Shown piece by piece: positions 31,620 through 44,261 of a stretch of 64,000 nucleotides of DNA. Under the pieces are notes generated by a model. The model worked only from the letters and a program-made list of their open reading frames with translations, ran no database searches and was not told the DNA's origin. The number at the start of each line of letters is the position of its first letter. The stretch's first letter is position 1. Made by a program: the position numbers and the translations under genes. Source of the stretch: Raffaelea ambrosiae (taxonomy: Eukaryota; Ascomycota; Sordariomycetes; Ophiostomatales; Ophiostomataceae); contig PCDI01000005.1 in NCBI GenBank assembly GCA_002778195.1, forward strand, positions 2,294,124 through 2,358,123, written 5' to 3'.

Positions 31620-33708
31620 ACAAGGGAAAAAGCAAATAGAGAAAAAGCGTATACCCCAAAATTGAGACGAACAAACGAACGAACGGATTGCATAACCTGC
31701 TGGCATACACGCATGGGTGCATGGTGCATAGTATGGGGGAAATTGTCATAGCATATTATTCTTATTCTTATTTTAGACTGTAATACTCCGTGCTCGCAGC
31801 CATTGATCCAACTCGTGCCTGCTGAGGTGTTTTTTTTTAAAAATCCAAGAGCTGACGAGTCTTCCAACCCACGGCCAACGCACGGAAGTCTTCCAAACCA
31901 AGGATTGCCGGAATAGTGAAAAGAGAGAGAAAAATAAAAATAAGAATAAGAATAAAAATAAAAAATCCACGCCACATATCAGTCTCTCCTTACTTCTTTG
32001 TCCCAATCGCGACCAGGCCAGCGATGGTTTACGGTCGCTGTTCCTTGGGGGGCATGCGGTCGCCGCGCCGGTGGACCAGAAAAGGCTCCGAGGTTTGGAC
32101 ATCCGTGAACGTCATATGTCTCAGCCAAACAGGCGTAAAGCCTCTTCAGATTTTCGCCCACAACATATTTTTCTCTTCATATGGCCATCACCAACAAAGG
32201 AGACATCCTCAAAGTTGAGCGGACCTGTGGCCGGCAAAGGGATCTGTGGATTCTTCGACGATGGAGGCACGATTGTGTCTGATGCACTGCGCTGCCGGAC
32301 GTGGACTTTTGGGGCATCCTCTAAAGAAAATGAAGGCACTTGTCCGTCGTCTCTTCATCGGGGTGATGGCAGAAATCTCTCTGCGACGGTCGTCATGATT
32401 TCAGGTAATGTGAAGAAATTGGGTTGGAAACCAAATTTTAGTTGGAACAAGTTTTAAGGCTGCGATGGAGGTGGGAGCTGAACTGGAACCAACATCAGAC
32501 AGAGGGTGACGGGACGCAGACGTTGGTCAACCAAATGCCCCAGGCGTGTCTGGACATTGTCCTGAAGAGTCGAGTATACACGTCAAAAGGAAGGAGCATT
32601 AAACGGCCGAAGCTGAAGGTGCCGGTCACGGGTGTGGCTTGCAAGAGATTAAAGTAGAAGATGTGGCGATAGGACTGGCTGTCAGGATCGAGGAAGCATG
32701 TTTCGGCTTCCTTCACTTGTAAATCATTTTGCTCTCGCAGTATACCCGATTAACAGACTGAATTATGCAATAATATGGTGTCTCGTGAAGTTGGCGAGAA
32801 GAGGGTCACATGCTCTTGTGTTACCTTTCCCAACAGAGAAGGCCCAGTCATGTTCTGAATGCGTGAAGCCCAGCTTCATTGAGATCTGACGAAGACGAAA
32901 GAGCAGGGTCAACTTATCCCAATATTTGAACAGAGTCGGTGGTGGAGCAGTGGCATCACCGTGACTAAATAAAGACAATTTGAAGGGAACATATCGGCCA
33001 GCTATCATCATCCGAGTCGTATCGGTTGGCTTGATCTTGTTTACTTTTTATTTCGACATCCCTTCTTTGCTAAACATGCCCTTTCACTGCTGCTTTCGCG
33101 GCCGCTTTCACTACCGTTTTGACACTTGGTTTCGCCGTTGGTGCCACCGCTTGTTCTAAGACCTTGTTTCAAGGCACCAGATTGCCGCACAAATTTGTCT
33201 AATTGCGACTCTGATTTATTGCTCCCCCCTCCTTGTAGACGGTTTCTTGAATATGGAAAACAATCCAAGTTTACCTTCATTGGGTCAAAAATGGTCTCAG
33301 AAACTCTACATTTTAGTCCCGCGTCAGAACTCCGTAGCTGTTGAAGTCGTCCGTCTTGCCAGATGGCTCTGTTCGTGTCTTCGGTCAGTCTGGATCCTAG
33401 CGAAGCCTGTCCGTTGAGTTGAAACCCCCTTTCAGGGTAAACAATGCACTGGAGGGAGGATTTTTTAACACCACGGATCCGTGCTGAAAACAGGAAATAG
33501 CCCTTATTCGTATTCTAGGAAAGTTCTCTTAAATAAAGAGCAACTCGCGTAACAGAATCTGGCTGTCGAGCCATCCAGACACTTTGGCACGATCCTCTCC
33601 TCTCTTTTCCCGAGCATGCTTCATTCGTTGTTTCATTCTTATCTTTTCCTTCTTGTATTTGCTTTTTCGTTCTTGAATAATTTCTCTTAATTCTTCAAAG
33701 CAATAATC
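31620..33708. other. AT-richer intergenic region, possible decayed gene
   Basis: 2.1 kb with a visibly lower G+C content than its surroundings. Short open frames on the minus strand (32339-32121, 32716-32495, 33011-32763) have a coding-like composition but match no family I recognise and cannot be joined into one model. The last ~150 bp is the T-rich promoter of the ABC transporter. It may be a gene remnant or simply an AT-rich spacer. Confidence 0.35.
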
Positions 33709-36700
33709 ATGTCGACCGCAGATGCAGACCAGGCCGGCCCATCGGGCTACAAGAGCTACAAACGTGTCTTTAAGTATGCTACTGGGACCAGCTGGATTCT
33801 TTACTGCGTCTCCTTTGCTGCTGCTATTGGAGCAGGAGCAGCACTTCCTCTAATGAATCTCGTCTTTGGAAAATTCGTGACCGTCTTTAACAATTTTGCC
33901 ATGGGCACCGTGCAAAAAGACGAGTACATGGACAACGTGAGAACATACTGGTAAGAGGAATCTGCAGTGCAAAAAAAGAGGCCGCAGCCGGCTCTGTTTC
34001 TACTGCGAAGATATGGAACTAACCATTTGACCATCCCAAAGCATGTATTTTATCTACTTGTTTTTGGCCAAATTCTTCCTCGTCTACATCCACGCCGTGG
34101 CTGCCTCCATGGCCGCAATTCAGACGACCAAGGCCCTCCGTGTCGAATTTCTCCAGAGCCTCCTACGCCAGGACACGAGCTACTTTGATTCGAAAGAAAC
34201 GGGCTCGCCCTCGGCCAAGATCACCACCAACGGCAACTTGGTGACGAACGGCATCTCAGAGCGGCTCACAACGTTTATGCAGAGCACGTCGACGTTTGTG
34301 GTCGCCTTTGTGGTCGCCTTTTGGGTGCAGTGGAAGCTGACGCTCATCACCATCTGCATTGTGCCGGCTCTCGTGGTCATCACCGGCGTCTGCATGACCA
34401 TCGAGGTCAAGAACGAAAACCAGCTGGTCCAGATCGTGGCGCACGCCAACATGATTGCCGAAGAAGTGTTTTCGAGCATCTCAACCATCCACGCCTTTTG
34501 GCTGCAGCCGTTCATGGCCCAGCGCTACGAAAACGTGCTCGACCAGCTGCGGAGAGTCGGCATGAAAAAGTCGCCCAATTACGGGGTGCTCTTTTCGTCG
34601 GAATTTTTCTGCGTCTACTGTGGATATGCCCTGTCGTTTTGGCAGGGCATCCGCATGTACGCCCGAGGCGAGGTAGCAAACCCGGGGGATATTGTCACGT
34701 AAGTTTGTGTCTTGTTTCCTTCTGCCATTGTTCTTCTGTCAGTGTTCGTTGCCGGCATTCCTCCAGCTAACAGTCCAGTGTCATTTCCACCATTGTCGTC
34801 GCCGCTACGTCTCTCACGCACATCGCGCCCCAGATCGTCACGATAGCCAGGTCGGCGGCGGCCGCCGACGAGCTCTTCCGTATCATCGACCAGGACTCGG
34901 CAATTGACTCTCTCTCTAGCAAAGGCCTGCGCCCCGACACTTGTGTCGGGAACATCCTGGTCAAAGACGTCCACTTCGCCTACCCATCGCGGCCGGATGC
35001 ACCCGTCCTCAACGGCATGAATCTGGTCGTTCCTGCGGGCAAGACGACAGCATTGGTGGGAGCCAGCGGCTCGGGGAAGAGCACCATTGTTGGGCTGCTG
35101 GAGCGCTGGTATGACCACACCGACGGCCACATTCTGCTGGACGGCACGGACATCAAACAGCTGCATATCGGATGGCTGCGCACGCGGATCCGACTCGTCC
35201 AGCAGGAGCCCGTCTTGTTCAGCGGCACCATCTTCACCAACGTCGCGTACGGCCTGGTCGGAACGCCCTACGAGTGCGCGGCGTACGAAACACAGCTGGC
35301 GCTGGTGCAGGCGGCCTGCCGAGACGCCTATGCGCACGAATTCATCGAGAGCCTCCCCCACAAGTACGAGACCCAGGTGGGCGAGTCGGCGCGCATGCTG
35401 TCGGGCGGTCAGAAGCAGCGCATCGCTATTGCTCGGAGCATTATTTCGCGACCCGCGGTCCTGCTGCTGGACGAGGCAACCAGTGCGCTGGATCCCAAGG
35501 CCGAGATCCTGGTCCAGCGCGCCCTGGACCACATCTCAGTAGGGCGCACCACCATCACGATTGCCCACCGCCTGTCGACCATCCAAAAGGCGGACAACAT
35601 TGTCGTTATGGCGTATGGCCGCGTCGTCGAGCAAGGGACACATAGCGATTTGCTGGCCCGGGACGGCGCGTACGCGAGGCTGGTCCGGGCGCAGAACTTG
35701 GAGAAGGCGCAGGGGGCGGCGAGGGCCGAACAGGATAGTATCAGCCCAGTCGAGGACGATGACGACGATGACGACGACGACGACGATGCGGAAGGGAAGG
35801 GAGCCGGCGCAGGCGCAAAGTCGAAGAAGGCCAAAGACGACAATATAGCACAGCGGTACGTTCGGGGGAGGGCAGACGTCGAACAGTCAGACAGGGAGAG
35901 CAACCAGGGGCCAGAGCACGAAACCATGGGCTACGGCCTGCTCCGGAGTCTGTATCTTCTCGTCAAAGAGCAACCGAAGCTATGGGGACTGTACATTCTG
36001 CTAATTTGCATGTGTATTCTGGGAGGTTAGTGATTTCTCTGACCAGTTTTTCATTTCCTTTTTCTTCTCTTCTTCTTCTTCTCAGCTCACCATCCAGGTC
36101 TGACCACTCCTACGCATGCAATCATTCTCGCACATGTGCTGGAAATCTTCCTGAAAAGGGGCGACGAGGCTGTCCATGATGGCGACTTTTGGGCTCTGAT
36201 GTTCTTTGATGTTGCTCTGGTCAGCTTTGTGCTCTACTTTGTCTTGGGATGGATTGCAAACACGATTATTCAAGTAAGTCAGGAGGAGAAAGGAGGTTAG
36301 GCAAACAAACAAGAAAAGAAGGAAGGAACGGGTGAAATGAGGACCAAAAAAAGAAGAAAGAAGGAAGGAGCGAGTGAAGCGAGGACAGGAAAAAAAAGGA
36401 AAGAACGAGCGAAGCGAGGACAAGGACAAAAAGGAAAGAACGAGTGAAGAGAGGACAAGAAAAACAAAATACTGACAGGGTTTCTCTTCCCCCCCTCTCT
36501 AGAAAATCAGCCATGGGTACCGTCGCGAGCTCTTCCAGAACACCATGAAACAGGACCTGGGGTTCTTCGACTTGGCCCACAACTCGACAGGGGCGATCTG
36601 CTCGCGGCTGCTGGAGACGGCGGCCAATCTGAACGAGCTCCTGGGCATCAACTTTGGGCTGATCCTGATCAACCTGACGACGGTGGTGTCGGTGGCGGCG

Positions 36701-38080
36701 CTGGCGATCCTGTCGGGCTGGAAGCTGGGCCTCGTGTGCGTGTTTGGCGCGCTGCCGCCGTTCCTGCTGAGCGGGTACTTCCGCGTGGTCCTGGAGAACC
36801 GGCTGCAGGACGCGACGGCGGGCCGGTTTGCCAGCAGCGCCTCGGTGGCGGCGGAGGCGGTGGCGGCCATCCGCACGGTGTCGTCGCTGACGCTGGAGAC
36901 AAAGATGGTGGCGCTGTACCAGGCGCGGCTGGACGCGGTGGCGCGGCAGTCGGTGGACGCGCTGACGTCGACCATGTTCTGGTACGCGCTGTCGCAGTGC
37001 GTCAACCTGCTGGCCATGGCGCTGGGCTTCTACTACGGCGGGCAGCTGGTGGCGACGCACGAGTACACGACCAAGCAGTTCTTTGTCGTCTTCCTTGCCG
37101 TCATGGTCGGCGGCGAGAACGCCGCCGCCGTCTTCCAGTTCACCACCAGCATCACCAAGGCCACCGGCTCGGCCAACTACATCTTTTGGCTGCGCCGGCG
37201 GGTGCCCGCCGTGCACAACTGTTTTGCGTCGCACAGCGAAAGCTTCCAGCCTCCTCCTCCTACAGACAGCGTTTCCTCTCCACGCCGAGCCGTGTCCGTA
37301 GACTGCCATGCGCTGTCCTTTGCCTACCCGTCGCGGCCGCGCCAGAACGTCGTCCGGGGCATCGACCTCACCATCCGGCCGGGCCAGTTCGTGGCCCTGG
37401 TCGGCCCGTCGGGCTGCGGCAAGTCCACCATGATCAGCCTCCTGTGCCGCTTCTACAACCCCACGGCCGGCTGCATCGCCGTGGACGGCCAGCCCATCCA
37501 CGACATCGCACCGCAGACCCACCGCCGCCGCCTCGCCCTCGTCAAGCAGGAGCCCGTGCTGTACCAGGGCAGCATCCGCGACAACATCGCCATGGGCCTG
37601 GCCGAGTCCTCCGCAGGGAGAGGCAACGGGCTTGTCGCCGCCGCTGCCACCGACGCCCAGATCGAGCAGGCCTGCCGCGACGCCAACATCCTGGACTTTG
37701 TCTCGTCGCTGCCCGAGGGGCTGGACACCGACGTGGGCGCCCGCGGGTCGCGTCTGTCGGGCGGCCAGCGGCAGCGCGTGGCCATTGCGCGTGCCCTGGT
37801 GCGGCAGCCGCAGGTCCTGCTGCTGGACGAGGCCACCAGCGCCCTGGACACGGAGAGCGAGAAGATGGTGCAGGCAGCGCTGACAAAAGCGGCCGGGACA
37901 CGCCAGCGGAGCACGATTGCAGTGGCCCACCGTCTGAGCACGGTCAAGGATGCCGACTGCATCTTTGTGTTCCAGGCCGGGCACATTGTCGAGAAGGGCC
38001 ACCATGCGGAGCTGTATGCGAAACGGGGCATCTACTACGAGATGTGCAAGGGGCAGGCCCTGGACGCGGCTATGGGATGA
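33709..38080 (+). CDS. Full-length ABC transporter, ABCB/MDR type (TMD-NBD-TMD-NBD)
   Basis: ATP-driven exporter, probably of lipophilic or toxic compounds, at the plasma membrane. Exons 33709-33950, 34042-34698, 34779-36025, 36086-36273 and 36503-38080 give 1303 residues. NBD1 has Walker A GASGSGKST (about residue 392), signature LSGGQKQR and Walker B VLLLDEATSALD. The linker carries a run of eleven Asp with basic segments. NBD2 has GPSGCGKST (about 1078), LSGGQRQR and VLLLDEATSALD. Both ATP sites look intact, with H-loops IAHRLSTI and VAHRLSTV. The start ATG follows a long T-rich leader. The first half is less G+C-rich than the second, especially exon 1. It may serve detoxification; no substrate evidence. 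Confidence 0.93.
36290..36475. repeat. Tandem ~37-bp repeats in the ABC transporter intron 4
   Basis: Four or so imperfect copies of GGAAAGAACGAG(T/C)GAAG followed by (C/A)GAGGACA(A/G)GAA fill most of the 229-bp intron 36274-36502. The other introns of this gene are 60-91 bp. Confidence 0.75.
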
Positions 38081-39507
38081 GAGAGAGAGAGGAGACATGA
38101 AAGAGAGACCCTCCTCGTCAAATCAAATTGAATCAAATTACAGAGCAAATACGAGTTATTGGACACAGTCAGAAAAAGAAGGGCTTGTGAACAAACAAAA
38201 AGTGTCAATCATGCCTTGATATGGACGCTGACCAGTTCATGTCAGAAATCACCGCGCCGTTATCCACATATCCGCATTTTATCGGCCGTACTCGTAGAGC
38301 ATGCACCATGTGGACTGTCGTGAGTATGTTGCCTGCCGCCGCAACCGCGGATATCAAAGAAGCGAAAAAAAAAAGTACGCCCGTCGATCTTGGCATAGAA
38401 CCTAGCTCTGGGACCGGCCCCTTTTCAAGGCCAGGGTCAACGGGCCTCCTTCCCCGGAACCCACCTGCAACGTACGGTGTGAGCATGGGCTGACGTTTTT
38501 TTGGTGTTTTATTAGTGGGGTTTGGGGAGAGGTTTGTTTTTTCCATGTACGGACCGTCTGGTGGTGGTGGGCTTGGACGGACCGTTTGGTGGGCTTGGTG
38601 CTGCCCAGTGGAGAGAGTCTAGGCTGAGAAGTACGCGATCGCGCCAACGGCCCAGTCCCACCCTTGGCTAAGGTGCCAAACGCCGCGCCAGCAGCGGGAA
38701 CGAGCTGTCGGCTTAGTTGGGTATGGTGTACGGTGTACGGTGTACTGTAGCCGTGTCGCTTGCAGAGTGCAACGGCCATGGTCTCCTGTGCGAGCTGGTT
38801 GTCGTTTTTGAGGTGTTGCCGGTTGGCTGCTTGCTGACGCGTGGCTGGGAGCTGACACGATCGGCGTACGAGTAGATGGGAGCAGCAGGAGGCGTCGCAG
38901 GAGAAACAGGGGAGACCAGAAGAAGCAAGATACCACATGTCCATCGGAAGGGGAGGCGCTTCCCGTTTCTGGAGTTGCTGCTCCGTGTGCTGGGGTGATC
39001 CGCTGGATCTCCGCCCCGGTGAAGGAGCCAAGTGTATTAAGTAGGGCCACTGCCCCCATATAAACCCATTGTTCATAGGAAACAAACCCACTTCGTTGCC
39101 GCAACCAAGCAAAAGAAATTGACGCAGTCCCTACGAGTAGGCAAGGCGGCCACACATACTGTGGTCACTATGCACACTACTGACCACTGTCTGGTGGTCC
39201 CAGACAAATGGCGGTACTTATGTGCAGCCCACGATATGGTGCAACGCGGGCTGCAGGAAACTAGTTCAGTGAGTTAAGTGGGGTCAGATAATGCGGGCAA
39301 AAAAAAAAAAAAAAGAAACGACGACGAAACAAGCCAAAATTGGCGTGTGGGCATCGTGATCTTTTTTTTTCAATTTTTTTTGCCATTGTTTTAATTGTTG
39401 ACTTGTTTCAATTCTCTTACATGAACTAGTGAACGACGAGCTAACCAGGTGAGTGCGTACCGAAACGAAAGCATGCCTGTTGTGTTTTTTCCCCCCCAGC
39501 CAAGCGC
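38081..39507. other. Convergent intergenic region
   Basis: 1.4 kb between two 3' ends. It has small direct repeats, including GTACGGT copies at 38725-38750 and a repeated GGACGGACCGT(C/T)TGGTGG-like motif at 38550-38600. Short frames have no family resemblance. No gene supported. Confidence 0.45.
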
Positions 39508-40605
39508 TCAATCCGCCTTCTCCAGCAGGGCCACCACGTCCAGGTCCTCCATGGCCGGCACGACGCGCGACACAATCGCCCACACGCGCTCCTTGGTCTG
39601 CATGGTGTACGGGCAGACGACCCAGGAGAAGGCGGCCATCTGCGACTTGCGGTACTCCTCCATCACCTCCGGGTCGTCGGCGCGCGACATCTGGGGCCCG
39701 CCAAACTCGTGCAGCTTGGCCAGGTAAAAGTCGACAATGTCGGTCTCGTGGGCGCGGCGGTCCTCGACCGTCAGCGCCGACGTGACGTAGTAGGCAATGT
39801 CGGTGAAGCAGGAGCCCAGGTGGATGATCTGCCAGTCGACGAGCATGGGCCGCTGCTCGGCGGCGGACCACGCCGTGTTGCCCAGGTGGGCGTCGCCGTG
39901 CAGGATGCACTGGAACTTGGGGCTGTTGCGCGTGGCGAACCACTTCTTGATGACGGGGATCATGCGGTCCTTGTCCTTGAGGTAGGCCAGCCGGTCCGGG
40001 ATCGGCGGCCGGTCGTCGGCCAGCACAATGGCGTCCCAGGAGGCGCACAGGCCCAGCACCGACGTCTCGTAGTGCTTGTCCAGCCAGGGCGCGTCGGCCG
40101 CCTGGGTGCCCCACGTGGCCGCGTGCAGCGCGGCAAACTGCTCCACGACCAGCTTGACGCGGTCGACCGACCAGGTGTCCACGGGGTCGGCAAACACGTA
40201 GCCCCGGTCCGCCGCCGACACGTCCTCCATGACAATCACGGCGTTCTGGTCGTTCTTGCCCGCCCACAGCTTCGCCGGCAGGTTCATGTGCGTCACCTTG
40301 GGCGCCACGTTGTTGTAAAAGTCCACCTCGCGCGTGTACAGCGACAGCACAAAGGGGTACGCCGCCAGCATCGCCGGGTTGAAGCCGCCCTTGACGCAGA
40401 CGTGGAGCGGCTTCTTGGCCGTCTCGGTGGCCTCGTCACCGCCGTCCTCCTCGGTCGTCTCGGGCGTGACCGTCAGAAGAAGCTTGGTGGCCGTGCCGTC
40501 CACCTGCGACTTGTTGGCGACCGTGGCCTTGTCGAGGCCGATCTTGGGCAGAAGCCATGCGGCCGTCACGTCCTCGGGCACGCGGGGGAGCACGACGTCA
40601 GCCAT
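39508..40605 (-). CDS. Aminoglycoside phosphotransferase/EcKinase-like protein kinase-fold enzyme
   Basis: Intronless, 365 residues from the ATG at 40605. The C-terminal lobe has the phosphotransferase catalytic loop ILHGDAHLGNT (Asp about residue 239) and the metal-binding MLVDWQIIHLG (Asp about 259). The N-terminal lobe has a VCVKGGF strand with a candidate ATP-binding Lys, and VIVMEDVSA as hinge. Members phosphorylate small molecules such as choline, aminoglycosides or steroids; the fungal ones are mostly uncharacterised. The ATG lies against a GGTT microsatellite, so promoter length may vary between strains. No functional link to its neighbours is visible. Confidence 0.85.
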   Translation of the reverse strand: MADVVLPRVPEDVTAAWLLPKIGLDKATVANKSQVDGTATKLLLTVTPETTEEDGGDEATETAKKPLHVCVKGGFNPAMLAAYPFVLSLYTREVDFYNNVAPKVTHMNLPAKLWAGKNDQNAVIVMEDVSAADRGYVFADPVDTWSVDRVKLVVEQFAALHAATWGTQAADAPWLDKHYETSVLGLCASWDAIVLADDRPPIPDRLAYLKDKDRMIPVIKKWFATRNSPKFQCILHGDAHLGNTAWSAAEQRPMLVDWQIIHLGSCFTDIAYYVTSALTVEDRRAHETDIVDFYLAKLHEFGGPQMSRADDPEVMEEYRKSQMAAFSWVVCPYTMQTKERVWAIVSRVVPAMEDLDVVALLEKAD

Positions 40606-40668
40606 GGTGGTGTGGGTGGTTTGGGTGGTTTGGGTGGTGGTGGTTGGTTGGTTGGTTGGTTGGTTGGA
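40606..40668. repeat. GGTT/GGTTTGGGT microsatellite at the kinase-like gene start
   Basis: GGTGGTTTGGGT copies followed by (GGTT)5, directly upstream of the ATG at 40605. Confidence 0.85.
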
Positions 40669-43005
40669 TTTGACAGTGTGTTTCCTCTAGTGGACAGAGG
40701 AAAAAGAAAATACAAGATACAAAAACAAGGACGACTGGCTGGCTGGCTAGAGAGAAGAGGGAAAGATGCCAAATCAATATTGTGTCCGCCCCTCGGAGAC
40801 AGAACCAAAAGGTGCGGCCGATTCCAGCTTAATAGCCTTGGACGACCAGGCCAGCCACCATTTTTACCCACATTGCACCCTACACAATTTGGCATCCTTC
40901 GATGTGCATTGTGCATTGTGCATCGTACAAAAGCAGAAGACGTTACGCTAGCCCATGCTCGCTTGACACGAGTGCCCCGTCCCATGTGGTGAAAGGCCTT
41001 GTTGGGGTATGGGCCCAAACAAGATACAACATGGGTGCCTGGGCCTAATGCACCGTGGACTGATAGCGTATATGCATAGTAGCAACCACCACCACCACAA
41101 CGTCTCCTGTTCGTATTGACCAGGGAGCCGATAGCCAAAATGTTCTCGAGTCAAAAGGCAGGGGCGGGGAAAAAAAAAAAGTCGAATTATGATAAGCCAC
41201 TGTGTGCATGGGCTGGAGGAGAGAGACACCGACGTTGGAATGGATGTGGTTCGCGACGGGTCTGGGGGCCGATCGTTCTTCACGAGTTCTTTGCCACGTT
41301 GCTTTGACAGGCGTTCGTGCCCAGTCCCTTCCCAGACGCCATACCGCGCCGGGCTTGGCGCGCCGGAAAGCGCACCGCATTGGGTTGAACCTGGTTGTGC
41401 ACCGTTAGTGGGGTTTGGCAAAAAGAAAAAGAAAAAAAAGAAAAAAAAAGCAAAAAAGAGGGAAAAAGAAACGGGGCCCAGATGGGGTATGGTCGCTATC
41501 TGGACGACGATCTGCTCCTTTTGTAGGCTTGTCAAACACCGGCCCCTGAGCAGACCAGGGCCGGCCCAGCATCCGTCAGTCCACTGTGTCTGCCACGCAG
41601 TGTGACAATCGTAAGTTCTCCTCCCTAGCAATGCACGGCCCCTGAACCGTACCTTTTTTGCCGCCGCCGCAGCAGCAGCAGCCGCCGCAGCAGCAGACCC
41701 TGACCGGTAACTACGTAGTAATCCATGACCAAGAGTGCACAGTAGGTGGTGAGGGTGTTGAAAGAAAACGCCCCGCTAGCAAATGAAGAGTTGCGGTTTT
41801 CCTCTTTAGGGCGTGACGGTGGCTTCCCTTTTCGGTGTTAGTGCATGATGGCGAACTGCAATTCGAGCTCCCCGGGGGCAGACAATGCAATTCGAGACTG
41901 AATCCTTCCTCGTTCCTCTCGGCCGTGCTGGGATGCTCTGCTGCGTGTGACGAGATAAGGTTGGCGAGAGGGCTGTGAAATCTGCCATGGCCCGAAGATC
42001 GTGGCAGGAACAGGCTGTTGGGCGAGGGGGGGGTGCATGCATGCATGTGTCTGTCGGTTGGCTGCTGTTGGGGGGGGATTTCGGCAGAGCAGGCGCAGAG
42101 GCAGAGGCGAAGGTGAGGCGAGGTGAGGCGAGGCAAGGGAGGNNNNNNNNNNNNNNNNNNNNNNNNNNNNNNNNNNNNNNNNNNNNNNNNNNNNNNNNNN
42201 NNNNNNNNNNNNNNNNNNNNNNNNNNNNNNNNNNNNNNNNNNNNNNNNNNNNNNNNNNNNNNNNNNNNNNNNNNNNNNNNNNNNNNNNNNNNNNNNNNNN
42301 NNNNNNNNNNNNNNNNNNNNNNNNNNNNNNNNNNNNNCCCCCCTAAACGAGACGTCCATCTAAGCATCCCGGGGCCTTAGTATGACCTTAGTATGACCCT
42401 GGAACGAAAGGGGAAGCAAAAAGGAAGGGCAAAAGAAAAAAAAGAAAGCAAAGGAAGAAAAAGAAGAAGCAGAGGCTACGCACAAAGCGGCGGTTGGCTC
42501 TTGACCCATTGCAGCAAGAGTTGCCGATTGTGGATTTCTTTCTTAAGAAATCTTCTTCCGCTCTCCCCTCCCCCATTCCCAGGTGGAAGCTTCTCCCTAC
42601 CATGGCCATCTTTTGCTCGCGATAGGGACGGTTTTAGAAACTCGGCTTGTCAAACCAACGTCTTCGGCTCCACTCGTTTTTTTAATTTTCACCACTCTAA
42701 TTCCGTTTTTCCTTTTTTTGTTTTCTTCTTTTTCACGTTCTTCGCCCGGGTCTTGTATTTACATATAGCATGCCCTTCTTTTCTCCGTCTCTCGTCTCCG
42801 TTCTTCCCTAGTGTCCGTCCAACGAAGAGGAAAAAAAGGAAAGAAAAAAAGGAAAAAAGAAACTAACACCCACCGCCAAAGAGAATCACGCCAAGACATA
42901 CACTCAACGAGACACGCGCAGAAAAGACGATAAGAAAAAAGGGGATAAAAAAAAAGAAAAAGAGAAAAAAAAAGCCCACGCAACGGAAGCCCCGTTCCGT
43001 CCACA
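40669..43005. other. Intergenic region containing the assembly gap
   Basis: 2.3 kb. Notable parts: TGTGCAT direct repeats at about 40902-40924, a CCG/CAG trinucleotide run at 41662-41700, GGCGA(G)-type repeats leading into the N gap (42109-42142), and T-rich leaders at 42660-42800. I see no convincing gene, but a short one could be hidden by the gap. Confidence 0.45.
42143..42337. other. Assembly gap (195 N)
   Basis: Run of 195 unknown bases. The left flank is a GGTGAGGCGA-type repeat and the right flank a C run, so the gap probably covers a G/C-rich repeat that did not assemble. Confidence 0.99.
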
Positions 43006-44261
43006 ATGACGGTGCGTGACACGCTCCGGCCCGTCATGGCGGCGTTCATGGCCATCGACCTCGTGGTGGTGGTGGCCCGCCTCGCCGTGCGCCTGCGGCT
43101 CACCAAGCTCGGCTACGACGACTTTTGCATCATCTTTGCCATGACCGGCTTCATCCTCATGTGCAGCTTCTGCTACGCCGCGCTCGCCTACGGCTTCGGC
43201 GTCAGCGACCAGGCCGAGATCGACGCCATGCCCGGCTACAACGCCATCGCCGCCGCCAAGTGGTTCACCGTGGCCCAGATCACCTACGTCTCCAGCTTCG
43301 GCATTGTGCGCGTCAGCGTCGCCCTGGTCCTGCTGCGCATCGTCAACGGCGGCGTCCACTGGGCCCATCGGCTGCTCGTCAGCTCCATCGTGGTCATCAT
43401 GATCTACATCATCGCCTGCATGCTCGTCGACGCCCTGCAGTGCATCCCGCTCAAGGCCGTCTGGGGCGACGGCGAGGGCAAGTGCATCTCGTTCAAGACC
43501 CTCGCCGGCCTCGGCTTTGCCGTCTCCGCCCTGGACATCGCCTCCGCCCTCTTCTACGCCGTCCTGCCCATCTTTCTGCTCAAAGGCCTGCAGATCGGCC
43601 GCCGCACCAAGGCCGCCATCATGTTTCTGCTGGGACTCGGCGCCGTGACCGTCGTCATCAGCATTGTGCGCCTGCGGAGCTTGGTCCTCATCGTCCACTC
43701 GACCGACACAGCCACGACGCTGACCCTCGAGCTGGAGTCGTTTATCTAGTGCGTTCTTTCCCTCCCTTCCCCCAGGTCTCCTTCTTACTCAGCCCCTTGT
43801 TCGTCATGCGTATTTTTGTTTGCCACTTGGCCCCCTTTTTTTTTTAAAAAAATATGTTTTTTGCGTCATACACTGCATGATAAGCAGCATGGCTGACTGA
43901 CAATGGGTACAGCTCCGTCCTTGAATTTGGCGTATCCATCCTGACCGCCTCCCTGGTGGCCCTTCGGCCCCTGATCAAATACTTGCCGTTTGGTAGCCGC
44001 GGACACAGTTCCGGCCATAATGGGCATTCAGACGGGCCTGCCTCGGGCATGATGCGCAGCGGCAACAACGATTTCGAAATGGTGGGCCGCCGAAACATTC
44101 ACAACCAGAGCTATGCAGACGCTGTCCTGCTCGACTCGAACGACTCAGAGAGTCAGCGAGATATCCTACGAGACGCGGATGGCCACGGAGTGTGGAAGCA
44201 TTCCAAAGTTACTGTAACGTACGAGAAGCAAAAGCCCACACCGAAAGAGTATATAAAGTAG
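43006..44261 (+). CDS. SAT4/rhodopsin-domain integral membrane protein
   Basis: Seven-TM fungal membrane protein of the PF20684-like family (PTH11-related). Exons 43006-43748 and 43913-44261 give 363 residues; the junction completes a Tyr codon in ESFIYSVLEFGVSILTASL, a conserved part of the last TM segment. Other family marks: LAVRLRLTKLGYDDF after TM1, QITYVSSFGIVRVSVALVLLRI, and the CIPLKAVWGDGEGKC extracellular loop with two Cys. The cytosolic tail (about 90 residues) is Ser/Gly-rich and hydrophilic. The extracellular Cys-rich CFEM domain of true PTH11 is absent. Function unknown; some relatives sense surface or host cues. Confidence 0.9.

Noticed and set aside
31979..33011. Minus-strand frames as one spliced gene
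   Set aside because: No set of introns joins them in frame with conserved sequence; kept only as a possible decayed gene.
36266..38098. 610-codon open frame on the minus strand
   Set aside because: Complement of the second half of the ABC transporter; no motif.
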